The notes beneath the pieces are model-generated. The model ran no database searches and was not told the DNA's origin. It saw only the letters and a program-made list of their open reading frames with translations. The translations under genes and the position numbers were made by a program. A DNA stretch of 64,000 bases from the NCBI RefSeq assembly GCF_018446385.1, contig NC_055998.1, positions 22,251,173-22,315,172 of the forward strand, in the 5' to 3' direction. Of this stretch, positions 47,415 through 59,467 are shown piece after piece. Positions within the stretch are counted from its first letter, which is position 1, and every line of letters begins with the position of its first letter. The DNA is from Zingiber officinale. Its lineage: Eukaryota > Streptophyta > Magnoliopsida > Zingiberales > Zingiberaceae.

Positions 47415-50400
47415 TGTAACGACCCAAATTTCCTCATTTCAAGTCCCAAAAATAATTCAAAAATATTTAGAAATGCTATAGAAAAATTCCATTTAAGCTA
47501 TAGTTGGAAACGAAAATAACCTTGAGTATAAGATTTAAATCCTTTTCCTAAAACCTAAAAATTTCTCTCAAAATTCCTCCTCTCGCGACGGCGCGCGGCG
47601 TTTCTGTTCGGGCGAAAATGAAGACGACGAAGCCGCAACTAGGGCTCGTCTCCGGCGACCGGCCAAGGACCTAATCCGAGAGGGTTCTCTACCATCGTGA
47701 TCACCTTGTCGAGGAGAACAAGTGGAGGTGAAGGAGTTGCCGAGAGCTTGAGTCCTCCGCAAGCCCTAGAAGTATTGGAAGCCACCTTTTCCGGCTGTAA
47801 GTCCAAGAACACGAGGGGTAAGTTGCTACTCACCTGCAGTAGGATAGCTCCGAGGTTTACCTTTTATTCCTTTCCTTGTTCCCGAAAGTTTTGAACAAAC
47901 GAATTCAGAATTTCAGATTTCAAGTCGAGGTTGTTTTGCATCATGTCTCGCATTGTTGTGCTTTTGTGCTTTTGTGCTTTTGATTGGATTCTATGCTACT
48001 TAGTTTCATGCTTTGTGATACTGCAATGCAATGAATTTGGGTGTTTCAGTGCTAGCATAAGTATTATGCCGTGGCTCGGTTTTGTATCCCTGAACAGAAT
48101 AGGTTGATTCAACTTCCATGCTAAGTTAACTTGTTGATTGGTGTTGATTTAGGAATTTTCTTACAGGATTAAGACTATGGAATCATTTACTTTTGTACTG
48201 TGTGTTCCTATGTATTGACCTTTAGGTATAATTCAGTCAATTTGAACTGGGATTTGATCAAATCCAAATTCAGTCTTTGGGAGCTTTATGTTTGAATTGT
48301 TAGATTGTTGATCTAAGTTGTTATGGATGTGGATTGAGGTCATGATATTCTTGATGGTTTATGAAGCACTAAAGGACTGCTAGAACCGCTTAGAGGGAAA
48401 GCAAATAAAATGGCACCACACAGACTAGTACCATTATTTTGTTGTGTGCTTATCTCTATTGTAGTTAGACTCGGATAGAATTAGGTAAGCAAGTTTTGGT
48501 GTTACTGCCGTGAATAACAAGAATGAATCCTGACTGAAATTTAGAGTAGTTGAAGATTTGAGTCTTTTCCTTGTTTTCCCTTGATTTTGAAGCAAGTATA
48601 TCTCCTTTTAGGTATTGATGAGCGCTTCTTTTTGTAAGCTAGCAGGAAGATTCAAAGGTTGTCCCTGGTTCTGCGCAAGGGTTTTGTTTAATCTCTTGAT
48701 CCGGATTTGGATGATTGTGTTTGGTTTTCGGTGATGGCTTTGTGTTCTTGTATTAGTTGATATGAAACATGAAAAGAAGATAGAAAGATGCAGGAAATAT
48801 GTTTAGTGGAAATTTAAGTCACAAAGAAAAGATACATATGAAACGAAGCCTTAAGAAACTAGTTAAGAGTGATAGAATACAGTCTACAGTTTTTTTGTTT
48901 ACTATTATTTGTGAGCATGTGCAGTTTTTATGTGCTATATGTTGAACAAGAACAGCTATTAATCCTATACTAGCTTTAGAGCTTACATTGTAGAAAATAG
49001 TAGCCGCAGTAGAATAAAGATGATATATAGTCAGATAATAGTTATGAGAAATGAGAGAGCTTCTTGATGTTAGAGGACATGCAAGGGCAGAGAATTAGAT
49101 AAATATGTACGTATTGAGGTTATCGCTATTACTTTTTGAACGGTTCAAAATATTTATGTACGATTTGGATAACTAAGGTATTCAAGAGAAGTTAACAATT
49201 TTCTTCCAACAATTGGATAAAGAGATTAGATTAAGCAAGTATGCAGATTTTTGTTAGCTTCTAGAAGATTATAGTGTATTTTGGTTTAGTATTATAGTGC
49301 AGATTTTATAAGCGTAAGATACAGATTTTAGTTAAGCTTAATATGCAGATTTCTGTTTAAACTTGTATGCAGATTTTGTTTAAGCATTTCAGTGTTAGAA
49401 TTTGTTTAACCATTTCAGTTTTGTAAGAAGCATTCTTTTATAAGAAAAGTATAAGAAAGATAAATAAAAGAAAGAAAAGGCCGAGGCCTTAAGTAGATCC
49501 CAAAATCAAGACTTTAGGGATTTTTGGCACATAAAGTGCCTATTAAAATGCCAAGGCATTTAAAGAAGAAGTAATTAAGATTATAAGTATTTTACTTTTA
49601 AGAAGAGGCTAGTACCCGACTTCTGAGGTTGTCGTTAAACAAATCCAGGTGTCCAATTCCGAGGTCTTGGCCCTGGTAGACCGAGGTCTGCTCTTTTAGG
49701 ATTGGCGGCTCGCTACCCCAACCTATTAGGGAACGCGCATAAGATGGTACTACGCCTGGGCCCAAGAAGAAGTTGATTATTATTTTGAAGTATTATAAGT
49801 ATAAGTTTTTGAACAAGTAAAACGAGTTTTACATAAACATAAAGTATTAAAGATTAAGTTAGAACAAATGAAATAAGTTTCATATAGTTCTGAAAATCAG
49901 TAAGTTTAGTTCTTTATTCTACCATGTTTATCTAGTGGATGAGTAGTTTTCATGTTTACCTATTAGATGAGTAGCATGATTAGCTATTAGAATTACATGA
50001 GTAGATTCCTTAGCTTTTCTTTGCTATTAGTTTGACATGAGCAGATATGTTTACACTTTATTTCTTTTTAGAGCATATAGTTTCTAGTTCTTTTCGTATA
50101 CATGCACATTCGTGATTTTGTGAGTTAGATAGCGCTTACTAAGTAAATTTTGCTTATAGATTGCACTTCCTCTTACTGCAGATACAGGAAAGGAAAAGAT
50201 ATAGAAAGGAAGGCGACAAGGAGGTGTTCGAAGGATGTGTGATGCCAGGACTATGGAAGCCTTGGGACTAGGAAAGAAGTTTTATTTTAGTTTCTATTGT
50301 CTTTTGCTATGTTAGAAGTATTTAAGATAGTACATGATATTTTGATGTGATAAGGACATAGTAGATGAATTGTGATATGGTGTGATGAGTTATGGTATTG

Positions 50401-50636
50401 TTTTCTTTATTTTGGATTTATTATACTGCGTGGTTGATTGATATGTGTTCCAGCCGCTTGTGGCTGAGTATATATTGCATGTATTGTTGAATATGGTCAC
50501 CGGTACAGTGGAGGCTCTGCCGAAATTTTTCGGTAGGGTTTCCATGTGATTTTTAATCATACCGGTTAAGTAGAGTTAGTAGTTAAGTAACGGTCATTCT
50601 TAGAGAGTAGTAGTAGTAAGAAGGGTGGTTGTTACA
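47415..50636 (+). mobile_element. 5' LTR of a Ty3/gypsy element (3222 bp)
   Basis: TGTAACGACCCAAATTTCCT ... GGTTGTTACA. The flanking TSD is GGTTC (47410-47414; the other copy at 54980-54984), and joining the flanks restores the copia sequence ttgtggttccttcgagtttg found at 41870. The LTR holds a GC-rich leader-like block with a splice-donor-like site (ggggtaagt near 47816) followed at once by cacctgcag, a degenerate cagattt minisatellite (49240-49400), and a tggcggctcgctaccccaac block with GCGCATAAG. Confidence 0.93.
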
Positions 50637-50638
50637 GT

Positions 50639-50650
50639 TGGTATCAGAGC
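50639..50650 (+). other. Primer-binding site, initiator Met tRNA
   Basis: TGGTATCAGAGC, two bases after the 5' LTR end, is the standard complement to the 3' end of plant initiator tRNA-Met. Confidence 0.92.
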
Positions 50651-51009
50651 AAGTCCCATTCTCCAGCATCACACATCAGCACCATCCTTGTCGTCTTCAA
50701 GTAAGAAAGTATTTAATTTTCTTTTATGCTTTCTTTATTATTTGCAGTATAGAGTATCTGCTTATATGTGCTTAGGGAAGAAGAAAATTCATGTTTTAAT
50801 TTTCTATGTTTTGATACATATGCTTAGGAAGAATAGAGACAATTTTAGTTTTGTTTCTCTTATATTCATATACATAAGTTTGTTTAGAAAGGATAGAGAA
50901 GATGTCAAGTATTATTCTTGGCATAGTTAGATGTTAAGATAGAGGACAAGACAGTGGGGAGTCAGAAACTCCAGTTAAGTAATTAGAACTAGAAGGACAA
51001 TGATAACAA

Positions 51010-51745
51010 GAAAGACCCAAGCAGGAAGACGTTCGGGTAGTATGCGAATACCCAGAGTTATTTCTAGAAGAGCTACCTGGACTATCTCCCAATAGAGAAG
51101 TAGAGTTTGAAATTGAGTTGTTTCCTGATATCAGTTCAATTTCAAAAGCTCTGTATCGAATTTTTCTAGCAGAGCTAAGAGAGTTACAAGAACAATTTTA
51201 GGAGCTACTTGACAAGGGTTTCATCCGCCCTAGTTATTCACCCCGGAGAGCTCCAGAGTTGTTCGTTAAGGAGAAAGACGGATCTATGCGGATGTGCATA
51301 GATTTTAGAGCGTTGAGCAAAGTAGCAGTTAAGGACAAGTACCCTCTTCCCAGAATAGATGATCTATTGGATCAACTAAAGAGGGCAATAATGTTCTCTA
51401 AAACAGACCTGCGTTTTGGGGAACCATCAGTTGAAAGTGAAAGGAAGTGATGCACCCAGAACGGTTTCCAGGACCAGAAATGGACACTACGAATTTGTAG
51501 TCATGCCATTTGGTGTGACTAATGCACCTATGGTCTTCAGAGACCTTATAATAAGCCTTCCAAGGACCACTAATGGGTACGATTCGATATGAATGATAGA
51601 GGACCGAGAAGTTAAGAGACTAAGGAACAAGGAGTACCATTAGTGAAAGTTATTTAGAACCAGAAGCACGAGGAAATTATTTAGGAGCGTAAGGGCAGTA
51701 TGAGACACAGAGATCTAGAATTATTCTAAGTTCGAGGATGAACTT
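51010..51745 (+). pseudogene. Remnant of gypsy pol (RT start and pol tail)
   Basis: Recognisable RT motifs: [40 protein letters not shown] (51259-51320) and [16 protein letters not shown], then after a disruption [16 protein letters not shown]. An in-frame TAG lies at about 51198. After RT the sequence jumps to the pol tail (KEY..., ttcgaggatgaac at 51731), so gag, protease, RNase H and integrase are deleted. The tail form resembles the Del/Tekay chromovirus group. Internal region only about 1.1 kb: a non-autonomous derivative. Confidence 0.85.
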
Positions 51746-51764
51746 TTTATAAGGTACGGGGAAT

Positions 51765-54700
51765 TGTAACGACCCAAATTTCCTCATTTTGAGTCCCAAA
51801 AATAATTCAAAAATATTTAGAAATGCTATAGAAAAATTCCATTTAAGCTATAGTTGGAAACGAAAATAACCTTGAGTATAAGATTTAAATCCTTTTCCTA
51901 AAACCTAAAAATTTCTCTCAAAATTCCTCCTCTCGCGACGGCGCGCGGCGTTTCTGTTCGGGCGAAAACGAAGACGACGAAGCCGCAACTAGGGCTCGTC
52001 TCCGACGACCGGCCAAGGACCTAATCCGAGAGGGTTCTCTACCATCGTGATCACCTTGTCGAGGAGAACAAGTGGAGGTGAAGGAGTTGCCGAGAGCTTG
52101 AGTCCTCCGCAAGCCCTAGAAGTATTGGAAGCCACCTTTTCCGGCTGTAAGTCCAAGAACACGAGGGGTAAGTTGCTACTCACCTGCAGTAGGATAGCTC
52201 CGAGGTTTACCTTTTATTCCTTTCCTTGTTCCCAAAAGTTTTGAACAAACGAATTCAGAATTTCAGATTTCAAGTCGAGGTTGTTTTGCATCATGTCTCG
52301 CATTGCTGTGCTTTTGTGCTTTTGATTGGATTCTATGCTACTTAGTTTCATGCTTTGTGATACTGCAATGCAATGAATTTGGGTGTTTCAGTGCTAGCAT
52401 AAGTATTATGCCGTGGCTCGGTTTTGTATCCCTGAACAGAATAGGTTGATTCAACTTCCATGCTAAGTTAACTTGTTGATTGGTGTTGATTTAGGAATTT
52501 TCTTACAGGATTAAGACTATGGAATCATTTACTTTTGTACTGTGTGTTCCTATGTATTGACCTTTAGGTATAATTCAGTCAATTTGAACTAGGATTTGAT
52601 CAAATCCAAATTCAGTCTTTGGGAGCTTTATGTTTGAATTGTTAGATTGTTGATCTAAGTTGTTATGGATGTGGATTGAAGTCATGATATTCTTGATGGT
52701 TTATGAAGCACTAAAGGACTGCTAGAACCGCTTAGAGGGAAAGCAAATAAAATGGCACCACACAGACTAGTACCATTATTTTGTTGTGTGCTTATCTCTA
52801 TTGTAGTTAGACTCGGATAGAATTAGGTAAGCAAGTTTTGGTGTTACTGCCGTGAATAACAAGAATGAATCCTGACTGAAATTTAGAGTAGTTGAAGATT
52901 TGAGTCTTTTCCTTGTTTTCCCTTGATTTTGAAGCAAGTATATCTCCTTTTAGGTATTGATGAGCGCTTCTTTTCGTAAGCTAGCAGGAAGATTCAAAGG
53001 TTGTCCCTGGTTCTGCGCAAGGGTTTTGTTTAATCTCTTGATCCGGATTTGGATGATTGTGTTTGGTTTTCGGTGATGGCTTTGTGTTCTTGTATTAGTT
53101 GATATGAAACATGAAAAGAAGATAGAAAGATGCAGGAAATATGTTTAGTGGAAATTTAAGTCACAAAGAAAAGATACATATGAAACGAAGCCTTAAGAAA
53201 CTAGTTAAGAGTGATAGAATACAGTCTACAGTTTTTTTTGTTTACTATTATTTGTGAGCATGTGCAGTTTTTATGTGCTATATGTTGAACAAGAACAGCT
53301 ATTAATCCTATACTAGCTTTAGAGCTTGCATTATAGAAAATAGTAGCCGCAGTAGAATAAAGATGATATATAGTCAGATAATAGTTATGAGAAATGAGAG
53401 AGCTTCTTGATGTTAGAGGACATGCAAGGGTAGAGAATTAGATAAATATGTACGTATTGAGGTTATCGCTATTACTTTTTGAACGGTTCAAAATATTTAT
53501 GTACGATTTGGATAACTAAGGTATTCAAGAGAAGTTAACAATTTTCTTCCAACAATTGGATAAAGAGATTAGATTAAGCAAGTATGCAGATTTTTGTTAG
53601 TTTCTAGAAGATTATAGTGTATTTTGGTTTAGTATTATAGTGCAGATTTTATAAGCGTAAGATACAGATTTTAGTTAAGCTTAATATGCAGATTTCTGTT
53701 TAAACTTGTATGCAGATTTTGTTTAAGCATTTCAGTGTCAGAATTTGTTTAACCATTTCAGTTTTGTAAGAAGCATTCTTTTATAAGAAAAGTATAAGAA
53801 AGATAAAGAAAAGAAAGAAAAGGCCGAGGCCTTAAGTAGATCCCAAAATCAAGACTTTAGGGATTTTTGGCACATAAAGTGCCTATTAAAATGTCAAGGC
53901 ATTTAAAGAAGAAGTAATTAAGATTATAAGTATTTTACTTTTAAGAAGAGGCTAGTACCCGACTTCTGAGGTTGTCGTTAAACAAATCCAGGTGTCCAAT
54001 TCCGAGGTCTTGGCCCTGGTAGACCGAGGTCTGCTCTTTTAGGATTGGCGGCTCGCTACCCCAACCTATTAGGGAACGCGCATAAGATGGTACTACGCCT
54101 GGGCCCAAGAAGAAGTTGATTATTATTTTGAAGTATTATAAGTATAAGTTTTTGAACAAGTAAAACGAGTTTTACATAAACATAAAGTATTAAAGATTAA
54201 GTTAGGGCAAATGAAATAAGTTTCATATAGTTCTGAAAATCAGTAAGTTTAGTTCCTTATTCTACCATGTTTATCTAGTGGATGAGTAGTTTTCATGTTT
54301 ACCTATTAGATGAGTAGCATGATTAGCTATTAGAATTACATGAGTAGATTCCTTAGCTTTTCTTTGCTATTAGTTTGACATGAGCAGATATGTTTACGCT
54401 TTATTTCTTTTTAGAGCATATAGTTTCTAGTTCTTTTCGTATACATGCACATTCATGATTTTGTGAGTTAGATAGCGCTTACTAAGCAAATTTTGCTTAT
54501 AGATTGCACTTCCTCTTACTGCAGATACAAGAAAGGAAAAGATATAGAAAGGAAGGCGACAAGGAGGTGTTCGAAGGATGTGTGATGCCAGGACTATGGA
54601 AGCCTTGGGACTGGGAAAGAAGTTTTATTTTAGTTTCTATTGTCTTTTGCTATGTTAGAAGTATTTAAGATAGTACATGATATTTTGATGTGATAAGGAC

Positions 54701-54979
54701 ATAGTAGATGAATTGTGATATGGTGTGATGAGTTGTGGTATTGTTTTCTTTATTTTTGATTTATTATACTGCGTGGTTGATTGATATGTGTTCCAGCCGC
54801 TTGTGGCTGAGTATATATTGTATGTATTGTTGAATATGGTCACCGGTACAGTGGAGGCTCTGCCGAAATTTTTCGGTAGGGTTTCCATGTGATTTTTAAT
54901 CATACCGGTTAAGTAGAGTTAGTAGTTAAGTAACGGTCATTCTTAGAGAGTAGTAGTAGTAAGAAGAGTGGCCGTTACA
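51765..54979 (+). mobile_element. 3' LTR of the Ty3/gypsy element (3215 bp)
   Basis: Nearly identical to the 5' LTR. I see scattered single-base changes (for example gaaaatgaag/gaaaacgaag, tccggcgacc/tccgacgacc) and a 12-bp tgcttttgtgct unit missing here. The purine tract aaggtacggggaat just before it is the likely polypurine tract. High identity implies recent insertion. Confidence 0.93.
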
Positions 54980-57680
54980 GGTTCCTTCGAGTTTGCTACT
55001 GCACCATTTATTATTACAATACACTGTAATAATTTTGGGCAAACCAGGAATCACATTTAAGTCCATCATGAAGTTTTTAAGTCATACAACTTTTATGACT
55101 GCCTCAGAGGTTGCCTCATACTTAGCTTCTATGGTGGAGTCCGAAAAAACATCTCACCTTAACACTCCTTCATTGTTATGGCTCTACCTCCTAAAGTAAA
55201 TACAAACCCCGAGATTGACTTACTATTTGTCCCTATCTAATTGGAAGTCAGAATTCGTGTAACCCACAGGAAGCAAATCATCTGCTTGGTAAACCAGCAT
55301 ATAATCTCTAGTCCTTCTTAGGTACTTCAATATATGCTTTACAGCAGTCCAATGTCCTTGTTCAGGGTTACTTTGATATCTGCTAATCATGCCCACGGCA
55401 AAATAGATATCCGGTCTCATGCATAGCATACATTAGGCTTCCTACAGCTGAAGCATAAGGAACTACCTTTATGTCCTCTATCTCTTTCGATGTCTTCGAA
55501 GACATCTCTTTAGATAAAGCTACTCCATGTCTAAAAGGTAGAAAACCTTTCTTGGAATCTTGCATGCTAAAACGAGATAGGATTGTATCGATATATGAAG
55601 CTCGGGATAAGCACAACATTCTTTTCTTGTGATCCCTTATTACTTTGATCCCGAGAATATGTGCGCATTCACCCAAGTCCTTTATATCGAATTGCTTGGA
55701 AAACCATACCCTTACTTCTGACAACACTTTGATATTGTTTCCAACTATCAAAAATATCATCTACGTATAGTACAAGAAATACCACCACGTTTCCATCACA
55801 CTTTTTGTATACACAAGACTCATCCGGACACTGAATAAATCCATATGATTGGATTACTTCATTAAACTGGATGTTCCAAGATCTTGAAGCTTGCTTTAGT
55901 CCATAAATCGACCGATTTAGCCTACACACTAGATGCTCTTTGCCTTTTTCAATGAACCCCTCTGGTTACTTCATATGGATGTTTTCTTCAAGACTTTCGT
56001 TAAGAAAAACTGTCTTGACATCCATTTGTCAAATCAAATAATCCATATGAGCGACAATGGATAAGAGTATTCGGATAGACTTAAGCATGACCACCGGCGA
56101 AAAAGTTTCCTCATAATCGATTCTCTCTTTCTGAGTGTACCCTTTCGCTACAAGTCTTGCTTTGAAGGTTTCCACCTTCCCATCTATCCCTCTTTTCCTT
56201 TTGTAGATCCACTTACATCCAATGGCTTTTACACCATTTGGTGGTTCTACAAGCTCCCAGACCTTATTAGAATACATAGATTCTATTTCAGAATTCATCG
56301 CTCTTTGTCAAGATGCTGCATCTATATCTTGGAGTGCTTCGTCATACATTCGGGGATCAGGTTCATGTTTACCTGGGACCAAGTCTGACGACTCTCCTAA
56401 AAACATGAATCTTTCAGGTTGCCTAACAACCCTTCCACTACGACGAGGCACTGTCTGTTGTTGTGTATCATTTGTGATACGTGTTGCAGTTTCTTGTGAT
56501 ATTTCATCTTGCACTGTTGGTACTAAATTAGGTGTGTCCTCTCTAATTTCTTCTAGAACAATTTCACTTATGGGCTTATGGTTTATTATATAATCTTCTT
56601 CTAAAAAGTAAGCATTGGTGCTTACAATGATCTTCTGATTTTTAGGATTATAAAGCAAACCACCTTTCGTTCCTTTAGGATATCCCACAAACAAACAAAC
56701 TTATGTACGTGATTCCAACTTGTCAGTATCTCCCTTCAACACATGTGTTGGACTACCCCATATCCGGATATGACTCAGACTAGGCTTACGCCCATTCCAC
56801 AATTCCATGGGAGTAGAGGGTACTATTTTAGAAGGTACCATATTCAGAATGTATACTGCTGTTTCCAGAGCATATCCCCAAAATAAATTTGGTAATTCCG
56901 AATAACTCATCATCGATCTAACTATTTCCATAAGAGTCATATTCCTTCATTCTGCCACACCATTCTGTTGGGGTGCACCAGGTGCTAACAATTGGGATTG
57001 AATCCTGGCCTCTGATAAGTAATTCCTAAACTTTCCAAAGAGGTATTCGCCACCACGATCAGACCATAGTACCTTGATACTTTTACCATGACGTTTCTCC
57101 ATATCAACCTTGTACTCTTTAATCTTATCAAAGCATTCAGACTTGCGACACATCTAGTAAATGCACCCATATCTCGAATAGTCGTCCATAAAAGAGATAA
57201 AATATTATAAGCCACTTCTTGCCTGGATAGACATAGGATCACACAAATCAGAATGAACCAGTTCTAACACATCTTTGTCTCTATACCCCTTGGCCTTAAA
57301 AGGTCTCTTGGTCATTTTACCTTCCAAGGAAGATTCGTAAGTTGGAAAGTTTTCCAGCACTAATGAACCCAAGAGTCCATCGGCTATAAGCCTTTAAATC
57401 CTACTCAAGTTAATATGACCAAACCTTAGATGTCAAAGATATGTTTGGTTCATATCCGAAGATTCCTTTCTCTTATTAGATTTAGAAGATGTGTTATTAA
57501 TTTTCATTTGTTGCATCATGGGAGTTATTGGATTTATAAATTGCCAACCAACATACAAGAACAGATAACTTTCCTATTTATCTTGATAGCACCTTTGTTA
57601 TCATAAATAGATAGAATATCTATCCTTGTATTATTTATAAACTGAAATCAAGTTCTTTCTAAAACTTGGTACGTAAAGAC

Positions 57681-59467
57681 AATTTTTTAAAAACTAATAT
57701 TTTATTCCTATAAACATCTCCCACTGCAACAGCTGCTACTTTGTAGCATTGCCCATGTAAACAGTGATTTCTCCTTCGTGTAGTTGTTGGGTTTCCTGGA
57801 ACCCCTGTAATGATTTGTAGACATGATCAGTGGTTATCATATCTACACGCCAGATACCGGTAGATAACACCACTAATTATGTTCCAACTACTTGAGAATA
57901 AGTTATACCTATATTGTTCTCTTCCTACGAGGACAATCCGCCTACAAATATCCAGACTGCTTGCAAATGAAGCACTTTCCTTTCGGTTTCTTCATTCCTA
58001 CTTTTAGTCCAGTACCTAGAGATCATATAGTCTTGCCTGTCAGCCTGATTCTAGTGTCTGAAGAGTTCCTTGAGATTGTACATCATGTCTTGGCCAATAG
58101 GCATGGTCTGATGCTGATGTTGCAGCACATTTGATATAAAAGCCAAATGTAACTCCGTGCCATCTCATCTGCCTTGACCCATTTCCTATGATACTCAATC
58201 TCCTCTTTACTAGAATCATTATTAAGCACATTAAAGCAGACCTCTAATAGTACAAACTAATAGCCTTCAACAATTAGGACAATTTCCAGGTTTCTTTTCC
58301 AATCTATGTAGTTGGGACCAGTAAGTTTGTTCTCTTTTAGAATAATAGCCAGTGGGTTGAAAGTCATCCTAAGAATCACAAAATAAACTTTTGGTCAAGA
58401 CTCTAAATTTAGAATAATATTGATTCCTCAAACAATACTATTTAAATTTACCAACACCTCAAAACACCGTGAATTTTGCATGCCACGTTAGTGTGGACGT
58501 ATACAAATTCAACATTTGTAAGAGGAGGGTCTTACCCATTAATTTTATTATCTTGTCATCCTAACTTTATGACAAATAAAATTAATAGTTAGTATTCCTT
58601 TGGTCACACAAATAATAGCAGTGACTCCGTTGGAGAGGATACTATTAAATGTGCCTAAGTGTATACCATTACTTGATACTTCGTCCATTAAATAGAATTG
58701 TGTCCCTTCAGTTGGAGAAGATCACACACATCCTAAATAATTTCCTATAACCATCCATAAAGGAAGTTTGATATAGTGATCTGCAAACAAACTCATCTGA
58801 TGGGGAGGGAGGCACTCAGAGCCAACACGCAAGTTTGTCGCATTACTTACAAACCAGTAATGGAGACCGTGGAATTTATTTACTAATCCCTCTCCCACTT
58901 AGTTATTTAAGATGAGGAATTTTAACTATGCAAGCACACATCACAACAAATAAAGCAACAAATATGGAAAAATAATTTTTCCAACTATTATGACCTTTTC
59001 CATCACTGTCCTCCGTGTGCTGCCAACCCTAGCTGTTGCCAACTTTAGCCATCGCAATCGGGTCTAGTCGCTGCATCTATCTTGCTTCTTTTTCCGCTGT
59101 GCCTCTGGTCCACAAAAAGTACCACGCCTTGCAAGGATACGATCCGCGACAAAAATAGAATTTTACATATATCGATCCTATATTCCATAAAGGAATGTAC
59201 ATGTAATCTAGATCGAAACAAAAATGTAAAATCCTAAAACTAATACAGTTCCCGCTGTATTTAATACATACAATCATGCACACAAAAAAATGCCCTTGAC
59301 ATGTCCAAAGGTCCAATCACACACAATATCTATAAGCCATAATAGTTGGAGTCTGCAACCACAGAGTTAGCATATCTTACTATTATCCTGCCTAAATTAT
59401 GTATGACATGTGCATAATTACACTGAAAACTAAACACACAGAGGCAAACCCTAGCTCTGATACCAAT
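57681..59467 (-). pseudogene. Copia gag and protease of the outer element
   Basis: Minus strand. From the PBS side: a gag region with no open frame of size, then a CCHC knuckle-like block KCFICKQSGYL*ADCPR (57982-57930) in which the His is Tyr and a TAG interrupts the motif. Next is a protease-like block with TTDHVYKSLQGFQET (near 57840-57790), where the usual Asp-Thr/Ser-Gly active site is not present (DMI stands there). Then QLHEGEITVYMGNATK. The protein is dead. Confidence 0.65.
59454..59465 (-). other. Primer-binding site of the outer copia
   Basis: TGGTATCAGAGC on the minus strand, two bases from the LTR end at 59468. It marks the 59468 LTR as the 5' LTR of a minus-strand element. Confidence 0.9.

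Larger units (their letters stand above)
47184..57680 (-). pseudogene. Copia pol of the inner element, split by a gypsy insertion
   Basis: Minus-strand coding lies at 57680-54985 and 47414-47184. Order: a GAG-pre-integrase region (about 57480-57300); integrase with SDRGGEYLFGKFRNYLSEAR and PGAPQQNGVAE (57060-56950) and [20 protein letters not shown] (about 56900); the linker (56694-56308); RT with [20 protein letters not shown] and [20 protein letters not shown] (56260-56090), RLNRSIYGLKQASRSWN and the catalytic FLVLYVDDI (55925-55770); RNase H (STIEAKYEA-like, near 55130) and DPFTKALP (47300-47270). Several stops and frameshifts separate the pieces. The gypsy element sits in RNase H with a GGTTC duplication. 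Confidence 0.85.

Noticed and set aside
47568-47894. Overlapping short frames repeated at 51918-52244
   Set aside because: Both sets lie in the two identical LTRs of one gypsy element; duplicated because the LTR is, with no protein similarity recognised.
56222-56593. 123-codon plus-strand frame
   Set aside because: Antisense shadow of the copia integrase-RT linker, which has recognisable protein on the minus strand.
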